A DNA stretch of 64,000 bases from Farysia itapuensis (Eukaryota; Basidiomycota; Ustilaginomycetes; Ustilaginales; Ustilaginaceae), in contig JALBYC010000012.1 of the NCBI GenBank assembly GCA_023212645.1, positions 124,001 to 188,000 of the forward strand, written 5' to 3'. Shown here piece after piece: positions 49,962 through 61,177 of the stretch. Made by a program: the position numbers and the translations under genes. A model generated the notes under the pieces. That model did not search any database and was not told where the DNA came from. It saw nothing but the letters and a program-made list of their open reading frames with translations. Numbering within the stretch: position 1 is the stretch's first letter; each line of letters begins with the position of its first letter.

Positions 49962-52900
49962 ATGTCAGGTAAGTCTGGCTCGCTTCAGACAAAAATGCAC
50001 ACAACTGTACTGACTTGGCTCCGTATCCATAAGCTCGACCCTCGCACGGACCGAGCGAAGAGACTCCACTGATTGCCTCTACTGACTCGTCCGCACCTCG
50101 CTCGGGCATTGGAAGGCTTGTCAACTCCTTCCGAAGCGGGCAATCTGCCCAGCAAGACTACAGCTTTGACGCTCGTCGACCTAGCAATGCGCTCGAACAT
50201 GACACACAGGGCGGCAGGGGCAGACCCAAGAACAGCGCACGATCGGTAGCCTTTGAATCGCCGCACTCTTCTTTCCCACCCGGTGCGCGTGGTGATCGTC
50301 AGCGGAACTCGTATCATGCTTCCGGATCCGGTACGCCTGGCGCAGATTACGGCCATGAGGCCGCCAGCGACCTCGAGAGGCAGAGTCTCGCTCACAATCG
50401 TCCCCGTGTCAACTCGTCTGCGTTCAGCAATCTCGAAGGTCGGAGCTATCGTTTTCAGCCAGTCCAAGATACAGCCAACATGAGTAGCTCCGTGATTCCT
50501 GGCTCGTACACTGCCACGTCCATGTCGATCCGTGATGACACTGCCCATCTGGCCGACATGCTCATGTCCGACGACGAGGGCAGCGCCAACGGATCTCGCA
50601 TCTACGACATTGGCGAAGAAGGAGCAGAGGGCATGAGCTCTCATTTGTTCTTACCTTCGGTACGCTCTCCAGCTGGCATTAGCCCAACTCATTCTCCTAT
50701 CGTTTCCGTAGGAGGCGCTCCATCTGGGCCCAGCAATCTGAGTCTTGCCATGGCAGCGTCCGAGCGGACCAGCCCGGAAAGCAGCAAGACTGCAACCGGT
50801 AAAGAGGACGACGAAAGCCAGGCTACGCCACGCCATCCCTCTACACTCGGCTTTTCAGAGCCTGACAACCGCGAAAAGAAGTCAGATCAGAATCTCGAAG
50901 CTCCCAGCCATGCAAAGTCTCGCAGTCAGTCTCGATCGGCCGAGCGGGTCAGTTTTGCGAGCGACAGCAAGACGACTTCTCGTGATCGCTCTCATAGTCG
51001 CGATCGACAGGAGTCCGAAACGACTGGGCGATCATCCCACAGTCAATTGAGCTCGGAGCAGAGACTTGGCTACGGTGCCTTGGTGCAGGCCGACCAGTCG
51101 GTCCTCGACCACGACAGTGGCTTGCATGTCATAAGCCGTCGCATGTCGCACCAGATCCCTGAGCCTCCCGTCACTCTGTCACCCGTCTGGTCTATTTTGC
51201 CTGAATCGTGGAGACCTGGGAAAGGGGAATATCCAACTCGTCGCGTAAAGCGTCCACAAGAGCACGTAAACGACATGTTGGCCTCGGCTCGCAAAGTGAC
51301 ATGGAGGTCAGCTGCCGACGCCAGTATCGAGCCAATTCGCTTGCTGCCCGCTGTCATCCTTGGCATGCTGATGAACGTGCTGGATGGCGTCTCGTATGGC
51401 ATGATCATGTTCCCTGCTGCCTACCCCATCTTTGCTAACTTTGGAGGAGACGGCGTTTCCATGTTCTTCATCACCTGCATCCTCTCTCAGCTGGTGTATA
51501 CTCTGGGTGGCTCCATCTTTAAAGGCGGCAATGGAAGTATGATGATCGAAGTCGTGCCTTTCTTCCACATTCTGGTTCGCATCATCATCGAGGAGCTTGG
51601 TGACGAAAATCCTCAAGCAGTGATTGCTACCACTATGGTCGCCTTTGCGCTTTCTTCCATCCTCACTGGTCTCGCTTTCCTCCTGCTCGGGGCTTTGCGT
51701 CTCGGTGTGCTGATCGGCTTCTTCCCACGCCACATTCTCGTCGGCTGCATTGGCGGCGTAGGCATCTTCCTCATCGAAACGGGGCTCGAAGTCTGCAGTC
51801 GACTGCAGTCAGAAGAAGGCTTCCAGTACAACCTTGATACTCTTCGTTTCTTCTTCCAGTCCAGCCACATGATCTCACTGTGGCTACCCCCTCTGCTGCT
51901 GGCCATTCTCTTGCGCGTTATCACGGCACGACTGCACCATCCCTTGATTTTCCCGGGCTACTTCCTGGTGATTCCCATCGCTTTCTACGTGGTGGCGGTT
52001 GGCATCTTACGCATACCCTTGCAGCAACTTCGCGACGACGGGTGGGTCTTTGACATTGGCGAAGCGGCTAGCAAGGCGCCATTCTACCGCTTTTACACCT
52101 ACTTTGACTTTGGTCAGACCAGCGTTCGAGCTTTGTGGGCTACGATGCCGACACAGCTTGCACTCGTCTTCTTTGGCGTGCTCCACGTTCCACTCAACGT
52201 GCCCGCGCTTGGCGTCAGTATTGGCGAGGACAACGTCGACACCGACCGGGAGCTGGTCGCACACGGTATTTCCAACGTCTTTGCTGGTCTCATCGGCACA
52301 GTTCCAAACTATCTTTGCTATGTCAACAGTGTACTCTTCTACCGCGTTGGTGGTGGATCGAGACTTAGCGGCCTCATGCTTGTGGGCGGAACGGCCATTA
52401 TCATGGTCGCAGGTCCCGGCTCGATCGGCTACCTTCCCGTCATGATTGTTGGTGCGCTTATCTTTGTCCTCGGCATTGACCTGGCAAAAGAGGCGCTATA
52501 TGACACGGTTGGGCGTGTCAATTCGTGGGAGTATCTGACCATATGGGTGATTGTCATTGTCATGACCTACTGGGACTTTGTCATCGGTATCCTTGCTGGG
52601 ATCATCATTGCCTGCTGCTTCTTTGTGGTCCAGACATCACGACGTAAGACGGTACGAGCCATCTTTGACGGAAGCATTGCGCGAAGCACAGTACGTCGAC
52701 ACATGACGCAGCGGCACTTCCTCGACGAGGTCGGCACGCAAACTCAGATCATCAAGCTGCAGGGCTTCCTCTTCTTTGGCACCATCACGTCCGTCGAAAA
52801 TCTGATCAGACGCGCACTCGACATTGCCGCCTGGAACCAGAACCCGATCCGATTCATGATCGTCGACTATACCTTGGTCAGCGGTGTCGACTTTTCCGCT

Positions 52901-53812
52901 GCTGAAGCATTCTTGCGCATCAACCGTCTATTGATGGCCAAAGACGTCGTGCTGGTGTTCTGCGGCCTGACGCCGGACAGCGAGGTTGGCATCGCCCTTC
53001 GCAGTGTCGACCTGTGGGCGGATCGCAGCGACAAGCTGGAAGTGTTTGCCAACCTCAACGAGGCGCTCGAATGGTGCGAAAACGAGTACCTGCGCGGTCT
53101 GTACGCGTCTGGACTGGTCGCTGCGAAAGCATTCGGACAGGCATCGCTCGCAGCTGAAGGCGGCCTCGACGTGCCGGACCAGAAGCGCAAGCCTGCTTTT
53201 GTGATCGACCGATCCTTTGAAAACTCGCCCCGACGTCACCACCTGCACGAAGCAGCCAAGACGGCGGTACAGAGCGCGCGAACATCTCCCATTTCGGAAT
53301 ACCCACCGGACCATCCGAGTCACGCGAGTCAAGCGGTCAAGATCCCTCACGTCCAGCCTCTACCACTGCTCATGATCACCTTCCGGGCCTACCTCGATGC
53401 GAATGTCCATGAAGAGGAGTTCTTCTCCAAGCTTGTACCGTACTTCCAGCGCGTTCGTCTGTCGAAGGACGACCTGCTTTGGAAACGGGGCGACACAGCC
53501 GATGGACTGTACCTGATTGAGTCAGGAATTGTAAAAGCGCGATACGACTTCCCGCAGGAGCAGTACGAGATCAACGAGGCCATGCTCGCAGGCACCATCG
53601 CTGGCGAATTGACGTTTTTGTCGAAAAAGGCACGCAACACGACCGCCTACGCCGACGTCGACTGCCGGCTATGGAAGCTAGACCAGACAGCACTGGCCAA
53701 AATGCACGAGGAGAATCCGGAAGCCTACCAGGCGTTTGTCCAGATCCTGCTCCGCGTCGCTGGCGATGAGCAGGAAAGTCTCATGTCCTACCTCGTTTCC
53801 CGCCTCACCTAA
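49962..53812 (+). CDS. VSB1: SLC26/SulP transporter with STAS and cyclic-nucleotide-binding domains (VSB1-like)
   Basis: Two exons: 49962-49968 (ATG TCA G) and 50034-53812, giving 1261 aa; donor GTAAGT, TACTGAC branch site. Without the 7-nt exon the model would start at ATG 50480 and lose about 150 residues, yet the frame between is open and consistent. Residues 1-410 are disordered and Ser/Arg rich. A SulP-type membrane core with about 10-12 helices runs from about 430 to 845. The STAS domain is at about 904-1010 and a cNMP-binding domain at about 1115-1255, with a GELTFL...RNTTA cassette resembling the phosphate-binding loop. This order matches the fungal YGR125W/VSB1 family, vacuolar membrane proteins linked to basic amino-acid storage. 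The substrate is not deducible here. Confidence 0.88.
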
Positions 53813-53928
53813 CACACTCTCACAACAGACACACGCACGGATACGGAAAGACAATACAATGCAAGGAAATGGTTTCCCGAAAAGTAGTACAGTGTGTGTG
53901 AGTATAGGTCGATGAAGGGGGGTAGAAA

Positions 53929-55229
53929 TTAGCGTTTGGCTTCCTTCAATCGAGACTTGAAGCGGTTGAGTCGCTGGTGATTTGCCTGTCTAGCTTCGTG
54001 GTTAGAGTCGCTTCTTTGACCGGCGACAGACTGCGGGGCTACACGGAAGCCGGATGACACGGCTTGTGGGATACCGACGTTGCGGCGACCCGTATCCTGG
54101 GAGGCGGTGAGCGCTGATCGGACAGCACGCTGGCCGTACGGGTCTGGATTCCACTCTGCGGACTGCACGTGTCGATCTCGGTAGGAGGAAGAGCGTTTGA
54201 GAACCGGACGCGACCAGATTTCGATCAGGTGCTCGGCACTTCGCTTGATGGCGGGCTCAACCCGCGAACACATGCTGTAGAACACAACGACCTTGCCCAG
54301 CCCACTCATCTTGAGACTGATGGTGTCAATCGTCATGCGCGTCAAGATCTGGAAGAACTGATGCTGGATGTTGAGCGCCGGTAAAGACTTGTCCGGCAAC
54401 GGCTCCAGCCACCGCTTTACGCCTTCCAGCAAGTTGTTGTCCAGGATCGACTGCTGCAGATGATTTCTGTGGCGGGGAGTACAGTATCAGTATGGTGCAC
54501 AAACATCACGAAGAACGACAGTGTGGTGCAACTTACTTTTGGAGGGTGGCCACGACTTTGGGCAAGAGGCGGAGTTTGTTGGTGGCCGGTTTCTTAAGTC
54601 GGTTGGCGTCTTCATCCTCATCAGCTGCATTGACCATTTGAGTGCGGAGTTGTGCGACTTCTTCGTCGGCCAGGACATCGAGGTCGTCCTCACCTGCACG
54701 CTTGCGAGGCGCTTTCTTCTTTCCACCGCGAAGAGCGTCCTCGATGATCTTGTCTGTCCTCAACTTTCGAACTATTGTGGGCTCAAACGTGTCAGTCATT
54801 CTTGCCAATATGCCCTTCCGCGGTGCGGTACTTACGCTCTGCTTCTGTCATGTTACTATACGGGTCTTCGTCGGGCTGAGCTTGCTGGTCTGCATCGGTG
54901 TCTTGTGGAGCAGTGTCTGCTGATGGAGAGTGATAGCGCTTCTTTTTCTTCTTGCGTAGCACTGCCGCATCCGTGTTCTCGCCATCATCGCCATTTGCTG
55001 CTTGCGCCCTTCTGCGGAAAGTAGGCAGTGCGTCCTGGTCCTCGTCCTCGTCTTCGTCGAAAATGGCTGCTCGGCGAGCTGCGACGGTATCTTGCTCCTC
55101 ACCATCCGCATCTGCTACAGCATCCTCATTCTGTGCAGCGGGTGATGATACTGGTGCCTCTTCTGCTGGTACCTCCACTTCTTCTACCAGCTGCAAAGTC
55201 TGTGGCTTCTGCTCCTGTTCGTCGGCCAT
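53929..55229 (-). CDS. SPN1: Transcription elongation factor SPN1/IWS1
   Basis: Three exons: 55229-54836, 54771-54537 and 54466-53929, giving 388 aa. Both donors are GTAAGT, branch sites are CTGAC-like and phases agree. The acidic, disordered N-terminus has a lysine-rich KKKKKR patch. The middle contains the conserved IWS1/TFIIS N-terminal domain ([65 protein letters not shown]). It acts with Spt6 in Pol II elongation and chromatin. The C-terminus is Gln/Asn/Arg rich. The start at 55229 (MADEQEQ) is the first ATG; longer frames use TTG. Confidence 0.95.
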
Positions 55230-55369
55230 TGTGTGCAATGAGAGATGGTGTCTGCGAATTGAGAAGATCGCTTTGCTGCATTGCCTGGCTGCTAACTCGT
55301 CATCTCATCGATCTCACTTTGTACCAAAATCCCCGATGCAATTTGTTAGAGCTGAAAATTGCGATAACA

Positions 55370-55406
55370 GGGTCTAGGGTCTAGGCCTCTAGGGTCTACG
55401 GCCTAG
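55370..55406. repeat. Short CTAGG-based direct repeat
   Basis: Three close repeats of TCTAGGG or TCTAGGCC in 37 bp, between SPN1 and CMC4. The function is unknown. Confidence 0.5.
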
Positions 55407-55613
55407 CTTGCAACATGCTGCTCGCTTATACTTTGCACAAAGGACTCCGCCATCTTCCGCCATCTCAATGTTCCAGCCTAATTACGAGCTTCAGCCTCAG
55501 TAGCTGTGCACATTGGTTGTACATGAGCAGCGAGAGGTCTCTAGCTTGCGAAAATACTGTTCCTATTCGACTATGTTGCTTCCGCACTGAGGCTGTCACC
55601 GGGGCAGTCGCAT

Positions 55614-55898
55614 TCAGCGTCGCCGTGTCTCGAGAAGATCGCCACCAGAGCCGCCCTTGCCTTCTTTCTCCATTCTCTCTATTCTGCGGTCAACGGCCGA
55701 GGGGATGGGACAGCTGTCGGCCTCTGCTTCTCGCCCGCGCGTCTTGTAGAAGAGCGCACAACACCGATACAGGTCGTCGATCAGTGGTTCACATTTGGCC
55801 TGGTTGAATCCTGATTTCTGCAAGCATGCTTGTATGGCACATGCTTTGGGATAGCATGGATTGGGATGATCCGACTCGAGCTTGTCCTTGGCGGCCAT
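55614..55898 (-). CDS. CMC4: Twin CX9C mitochondrial intermembrane-space protein CMC4
   Basis: A 94-aa protein from ATG 55898 (MAAKDKLE). The twin CX9C motif is exact: C-YPKACAIQA-C and C-EPLIDDLYR-C, followed by a second Cys. The order CYPKACAIQACLQ...KCEPLI...CC matches CMC4/p8MTCP1. Such proteins are oxidised and trapped by Mia40 and assist cytochrome oxidase assembly. The C-terminus is lysine/arginine rich. It is divergent from the 1006-aa gene, with about 217 bp between starts. Confidence 0.93.
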   Translation of the reverse strand: MAAKDKLESDHPNPCYPKACAIQACLQKSGFNQAKCEPLIDDLYRCCALFYKTRGREAEADSCPIPSAVDRRIERMEKEGKGGSGGDLLETRRR

Positions 55899-56115
55899 GA
55901 GGCATGAGGGGGAAGGTGGTGAGAACAAAGGGGTGTGGAGAATTTCCTTTTTATTTTGATTTTATTTTCATTTTCCAGTGCAAAAACAGAGGGGAATTAA
56001 ATGCACTCACACTTGCACATGCCAGACCGAGTTCACAATCACATTCACAATTTGGCGCAGCTCCCATCTTCTTTCCCCTCATCCACCTGTCAAAGGGGCG
56101 CGATACCGCATCTGC

Positions 56116-59100
56116 ATGTCAGACTCGGCTAGCGTGTTCACTAACCCGGCGTTGGTCTCGTTCGCAGAGGCTCTCGATTCCGCCAACAAGGTCGGCGCAC
56201 TCTCCCAGCAGCTCGACAACCTCGTCGGCCAAAATGCAAAGTTTGTCAAGGAGCTCGAGCTCTTTAAGCGCGCCATCAACCAGATCGCAAGCAACTGCGC
56301 AAAGTCTACACAGGACTCGAGAGACCATGCAAAGAGATCCGAGCTCGACTTGCGCCAGAAGGTCGATCAGCAAGACATTGTCATTGAACACCAGGCCACG
56401 ATGATCACCTCGCTTCAGGCCGAGCTCTTTCAACAGCAGCAGAACATCGCTCGACAGACAAGCGAGATTGTTAACCTCAAAAACAACTGGGACCGTCTGA
56501 CGTATGCCTTGGACCATCGCTTCACCGAGCATGTCAGCATACAGAAGGAAGAACTGCGCAAGACCAGAGAAGGCATCGTCATACCTCTCGTCAAACTCAT
56601 CCAAGAAATCACCCCCAATGGCACCCTTCCTTCCTATCTCGGTCAGTCGACGTCTGACCTCCTCTTGTCGTCCATGCATCCGTCCCAACCGACGGCGCCG
56701 GTACCATCCTATGTCTCCCCCGTTCCAGCGCCTGTAGCTGCCACTCCCGCAGCTGTACCAATACCACGTATGTCATCCGTGTCATCGCCTGCATCCAATC
56801 GCGCCGTGGCACAGCCTCCGGTGGCGAATCTATCGCCAACCGTCCCTCTCTCCAGGACGCCCGTTCAGAATGATGCTGGGCCCTCTCCATCCGTCCTTGC
56901 TCATCCACATCCTGTCCCACCAGCACCAAGCACTCCGAGCCAGCAAACACACAGTCCAGCAGCACGTCATGTCCAGGCTCTGGATCCAGCAGCAGAAAAG
57001 GCGCGCATCCTTGCATCTCAGATGCCTACTGGAGACCGTAGAGCAAATAACACGGAAAGGCGCAGCGCAAGTACATCGGTGCCACTTGCACAGCCGACGC
57101 AGCCCGTCGCAGTGCAAAGCAACACACCTCAGACGGCATCTCCTGCTACGCAAAGAGCTCAACCACCGGCCCCTGCCGCGCAAGAAACGCAACCTGCCCA
57201 AGTCACCCTGACAAACGGCCACACAAACCGCGAACGCAGTAGTTCTGTTGACTCTGTCGAATTTGTATCAGAAAAGGCTCCTTCGCGCCGCGTTCGTCCT
57301 GCTCACGGCATCATCAAATTGGAGCCAGGGACCGAAACCCCTCAAGCACCTGTCGCCGCTGTCGTTGAGATTCCAGTCCAAGCGCCCGTCCAGACCCAAG
57401 CGAATTCAGCAGTTGCGGCTGAAGCACGTACGCCTATGCAGGTGACAATAGAAGCAGCGGCCGTCAGCGAACCACCACTGCGCAGCACAACCCAAGCCCA
57501 ACCGCGTCCGACGAATGGTATGCCCGATGAAGCGCAACAGCAAGCGAGCGCTGTGTCGAGCCGTGAGTTTCACATCCACAGGGAAGCTGCAAATCTCAAC
57601 GGCATGCAGAGGTCCAGGTCTGAAGCACATGTCGCCGCACCTGCCCCCTTGACAACTGCTCAAAGCGGCAATGACATGGAGATGGAAGTCGACGCTCCAG
57701 AGGCAAGGAACGAAGCTAGAGACACGATGCCAGCCGACAACATGGATACCTCGTATCACTCAGCGGACACGACTGCAGATACAGTGCCACAACCGACAAC
57801 GACTCATCTCGCAACGCCGCGCCCGCCGCTTCCGCCTCTGTCACGCCGTCTGTCGCAAGAACTGTTTTCACCTTCCACACGCTCTCCAGACCTTCACTCA
57901 CCAAGAGAAGCAGAGCATAACGATGCCCGACATTCACCAACGTCGACAGACCCAAACGCTGTGGACCCCAGGACCTACCCCTTTTCGATCTACGTATACT
58001 TCGGCGACACCGGCGTCAAAGTTACGCCGTCTGTGGTCTGGAACGACCCGCAGTTACCAACGTCGCACATGTCGCGCGGGCTTGCCGACTCCCTGCTTCG
58101 AAGAGGCCTTGCACACCCTGCACCTTCTTCAGACTCGTCGGCAGATCGAATCATTGTCGATCTCCATTTCCGGTCCGACGAAATTCTCGCAACCCGAGCC
58201 GGCAGGCCGCGTCAGCCTGTCCGACAGCACATCTCGCTGCCCAACGTTGAGTTTGAAATCCGACCCAGACACGAGCTAGCCGAAGGTGCCTTTATCGGCC
58301 AGCGATTGCTGGTCTCCAAGAATCTTTCAATCAAGTCTTCACCCAGGAGAGCGGGTAACTACCTCCTTGTTCAGAACGGAACGGGACAGGGGGTCCATCT
58401 TTTTAATTTTGCAGAAGAAGAGTTGCAGAAGGAGTATCGAACGAGGTTCCATCGGGCCTGTGCTCTTGCTGAGTACAGCATGCAGCGATACTGGTCAGGC
58501 TTGACTGGCAAGCGTCGTGGCGCTAATGGCAACGAGGAACCCATGTACAGCGTCAGAGCCTCTCGGAACCCCAATGCAAGTATTGGAGACCACAGTGGAT
58601 CGGACCTTCTTAACCGTCTAGACTCTGAATTGCCCGCCGTGCCGCAGAGACCGCGTGGACCGCCGGTCGAGGTGCGCGTGTACGATGATCGAGTCCACCG
58701 ATACGATCGAACAGCCGACGAGTTGATGACCGCCTCAAGCTACCGACCGTCTGACCGACGTCAGAGTTCCTCAACCTTCGCCGACCGACTACACTCCCCA
58801 ACACGCCAACAGCGATATGAAGGTCGAGCCGATAGGGGCTACGACAAAGACGACAGTCGTGGTGCGCAGAGCCACCGCAAAACAACGGCCGCGCGCGACA
58901 CTTCGCCGCTGACAGACCAGTCGAGCGACTTTATCGTGGAAGAGCCAGACGAAGACGACTCTGACACTACCACGGTCCTGCCCCTTGCCGCGCGACTACT
59001 GCCGGAAAGGGAGCAACGCCGCGTCCAGCGAGAACGCAGACTCGCCGCCCGTCTACGAGTCGATTCGGCAGAGTCAGACAACGAAAGCAGCAGTGAAGAG

Positions 59101-59136
59101 ACTCTCGCCCTCCGCTCACGACGTCGAGCTCAGTAA
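56116..59136 (+). CDS. Unrecognised 1006-aa protein: coiled coil, disordered middle, folded C-terminal domain
   Basis: Not a family I recognise. ATG 56116 is the first in frame; upstream the frame is open only without ATG. Residues 15-150 are a coiled coil (NKVGALSQQLDNLVGQNAKF, KVDQQDIVIEHQATMI). About 190-600 is Pro/Gln/Ala/Thr-rich and disordered. A folded domain follows at about 615-790 (TYPFSIYVYFGDTGVKVTPS, DLHFRSDEI, HELAEGAFIGQRLLVSKNLS, GNYLLVQNGTGQGVHLFNF). The last 200 residues are charged and Arg-rich. There is no signal peptide or membrane segment. A CA-repeat follows the stop. It is likely nuclear or cytoplasmic. Confidence 0.8.
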   Translation: MSDSASVFTNPALVSFAEALDSANKVGALSQQLDNLVGQNAKFVKELELFKRAINQIASNCAKSTQDSRDHAKRSELDLRQKVDQQDIVIEHQATMITSLQAELFQQQQNIARQTSEIVNLKNNWDRLTYALDHRFTEHVSIQKEELRKTREGIVIPLVKLIQEITPNGTLPSYLGQSTSDLLLSSMHPSQPTAPVPSYVSPVPAPVAATPAAVPIPRMSSVSSPASNRAVAQPPVANLSPTVPLSRTPVQNDAGPSPSVLAHPHPVPPAPSTPSQQTHSPAARHVQALDPAAEKARILASQMPTGDRRANNTERRSASTSVPLAQPTQPVAVQSNTPQTASPATQRAQPPAPAAQETQPAQVTLTNGHTNRERSSSVDSVEFVSEKAPSRRVRPAHGIIKLEPGTETPQAPVAAVVEIPVQAPVQTQANSAVAAEARTPMQVTIEAAAVSEPPLRSTTQAQPRPTNGMPDEAQQQASAVSSREFHIHREAANLNGMQRSRSEAHVAAPAPLTTAQSGNDMEMEVDAPEARNEARDTMPADNMDTSYHSADTTADTVPQPTTTHLATPRPPLPPLSRRLSQELFSPSTRSPDLHSPREAEHNDARHSPTSTDPNAVDPRTYPFSIYVYFGDTGVKVTPSVVWNDPQLPTSHMSRGLADSLLRRGLAHPAPSSDSSADRIIVDLHFRSDEILATRAGRPRQPVRQHISLPNVEFEIRPRHELAEGAFIGQRLLVSKNLSIKSSPRRAGNYLLVQNGTGQGVHLFNFAEEELQKEYRTRFHRACALAEYSMQRYWSGLTGKRRGANGNEEPMYSVRASRNPNASIGDHSGSDLLNRLDSELPAVPQRPRGPPVEVRVYDDRVHRYDRTADELMTASSYRPSDRRQSSSTFADRLHSPTRQQRYEGRADRGYDKDDSRGAQSHRKTTAARDTSPLTDQSSDFIVEEPDEDDSDTTTVLPLAARLLPEREQRRVQRERRLAARLRVDSAESDNESSSEETLALRSRRRAQ

Positions 59137-59141
59137 AACCC

Positions 59142-59165
59142 TCACACACACACACATACACACAG
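59142..59165 (+). repeat. CA microsatellite
   Basis: A (CA)n tract of about 24 bp just after the stop of the 1006-aa gene. Confidence 0.85.
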
Positions 59166-59308
59166 AGCCACGCAACGCAATGCAACGCACAGTACGAAGG
59201 GGAGCCAGCGTTTCACAAGTACTATACAACAAAGAAAACTTCACAGCGAGAGAAAAGACAGGAGCAAGGTTGTGCGGCGAGGGTGAGGGCGGGGGGATGC
59301 GGGAACGT

Positions 59309-61177
59309 CTATCCGACGAAACTGGCAATGTCGTCCGAGATCTGCCGCGTGTATCGTGTATTGCGTTTACCCATGCCGAGAAAGAGGCAGGCTACGGACT
59401 CTGCATGGCCTAGATTGCGGTAAGCTCGCAGCCGGACGTTTTCAATCCCGATCCCGACGAGGAGCGTCTTGAGTAGGGTGCTCTGTTCTACGGGTACCAC
59501 GTGGTCTTTGCCTCCATGGACGAGGAGGAATTTAGCAGGGAGGAGGCGGGGGTCGATGATGTTCTTCGCCGCGTACAGCAGGTGGGCTGGGGAGTGGACT
59601 AGACAGCTGAAGTGGGAGGGGCCGGTGGAGCGACGCAGGTAGCTTAGGTGTTCGAGACCGCGCTCGGATTCAGAGCGGAAGCCTTTGATCACGTCGCTGA
59701 TGCCGCTGAGCAGAATGACGCCTGCAATGGGTGGAAGGGCGACGTCGGGTTCGTAGATTTCGACGCGCTTCAGGCCGTTTCCCACCTCGTCTTCCGCTTT
59801 ACGGTAGGCGGGGGAGGTGAGGATGTGCTGTGCTTCCTCGGCCTTGCGTGCACCAGCGTTGCGCAGCAGTGCTAAGGGGACTGCGTTGGGGTGAAAGCGT
59901 CGAGTGGCTCCCATCACAAAGCCGGGCGGGAGACTGGCCGGATCGGACAGGGGATCACCACCGGCGTCGTCCACCCACCCATCGCCGCCCGCGCGGTCGT
60001 CCACCGTGGAGACATCCGCATCATCATCATCGTCGTGATCGGCCACAAGCTGGTGTGCCTGCACCTGGCCCGTTCGACCGCCCACTTCGCCCGATTTGAG
60101 CCACTCGTCGTCTTCTTCGCTCGTCTCGTGCGATGGACCACCGTGCTGATGTTGTGATGACCTTAGTAGGTGTCGCTGTTGCTCGTAGGCACGGTCTAAA
60201 TGTCCCTCGCGGCTGAGGACGACGGCTTGCTGCGCGAGCGTGAGCATGATGAGATGCGCCGACAGTCCATGCCCCATGACGTGGATTTTGGCCGCATCGC
60301 CACCGTAACGCTGGCAATTCTGCGCCGTCCAGCGTAGCACCAAGCGGACATCGACAATGGACGACTTGATGCGTGATTCCGGGTAGTAAGTGATATCAGC
60401 CACCACGACGCAGTAGCCCATTCTGCGCAGACGCAGGGCGAGTTGCAGGTACAGTCTCCGCTTGGACGTGACAGTCAGCGGGGCGATCATGGAGGGGATG
60501 AGTACGATGACGGGCACGCCGTTTCCCGTCGAACCGGAATGCGTCGCGCCGGTAGCGTCAGCGGGCAGGTAGACGTCGAGCCGCTTTCCGCGCGAAGGAC
60601 TGCCATACAGAATCCCCTCCTTGACCACGCGCGAACCTTTCGTCGTGCCAATCACCATGATTCGGCGGTAACTCCAGTCAAACACGGCTGGGAAAAAGAT
60701 CTGCACGGCTGTCACAGTGTATCGCAGCGCGGCGAGGTCTACTTTGGCGCACCGGACTGGACTGATGGGTAAGAAGGGGGTAAAGTTGCGGGGCGACCAA
60801 GAACGAGGGTTGGACCAAGCCGCTGGCAAGTCCTTTTGCGCCAACATCAGGTACGATATCCACGCAACGGCGTACAGCAGGAAGAGGGACATGAGGAGCA
60901 GGATAGGGATTGCCATGACGCCGATCACGGGCACTGCACACAGAAGTGCCACCACAGGCCACACGCCCAGCCCCACCACGGCCACGGGCAGAATGACGGG
61001 CTTCAGCACCATTCCCAAGTAGCGCTGCGACCATTTGGGCAGAATGGGCGTCTGCGGGTGGTACTCGGGATAGTAAACAGGCGTAGTGGCAGGTTTGACG
61101 CTCACCTCGTGCGTAAAGCGTTGCAGGTCATCGAGATCTTCTTCGCGGCTGCTAGCTGCCGCCAATGATCGCGGCAT
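59309..61177 (-). CDS. Membrane-anchored alpha/beta-hydrolase family protein without standard nucleophile motif
   Basis: A 622-aa protein from ATG 61177. Two or three hydrophobic segments at about residues 55-112 anchor it. The hydrolase fold follows: KRLDVYLPAD, VPVIVLIPSM (oxyanion side), GYCVVVADITYYPESRI, DVRLVLRWTAQNCQRYGGD. At the nucleophile elbow (about residue 300) it has GHGLSAH, where related esterases have G-x-S-x-G, so the usual Ser position is Gly. The acid LVHGGKDHVVP (about 556) and the His in NLGHAES (about 587) are kept. An acidic insert (about 345-430) sits in the lid region. Overall order resembles prenylcysteine methylesterase-like proteins; activity is uncertain. Confidence 0.75.
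   Translation of the reverse strand: MPRSLAAASSREEDLDDLQRFTHEVSVKPATTPVYYPEYHPQTPILPKWSQRYLGMVLKPVILPVAVVGLGVWPVVALLCAVPVIGVMAIPILLLMSLFLLYAVAWISYLMLAQKDLPAAWSNPRSWSPRNFTPFLPISPVRCAKVDLAALRYTVTAVQIFFPAVFDWSYRRIMVIGTTKGSRVVKEGILYGSPSRGKRLDVYLPADATGATHSGSTGNGVPVIVLIPSMIAPLTVTSKRRLYLQLALRLRRMGYCVVVADITYYPESRIKSSIVDVRLVLRWTAQNCQRYGGDAAKIHVMGHGLSAHLIMLTLAQQAVVLSREGHLDRAYEQQRHLLRSSQHQHGGPSHETSEEDDEWLKSGEVGGRTGQVQAHQLVADHDDDDDADVSTVDDRAGGDGWVDDAGGDPLSDPASLPPGFVMGATRRFHPNAVPLALLRNAGARKAEEAQHILTSPAYRKAEDEVGNGLKRVEIYEPDVALPPIAGVILLSGISDVIKGFRSESERGLEHLSYLRRSTGPSHFSCLVHSPAHLLYAAKNIIDPRLLPAKFLLVHGGKDHVVPVEQSTLLKTLLVGIGIENVRLRAYRNLGHAESVACLFLGMGKRNTRYTRQISDDIASFVG

Noticed and set aside
55370..55406. Interstitial telomere-like repeat
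   Set aside because: The unit is CTAGG-based, not TTAGGG; only three imperfect copies.
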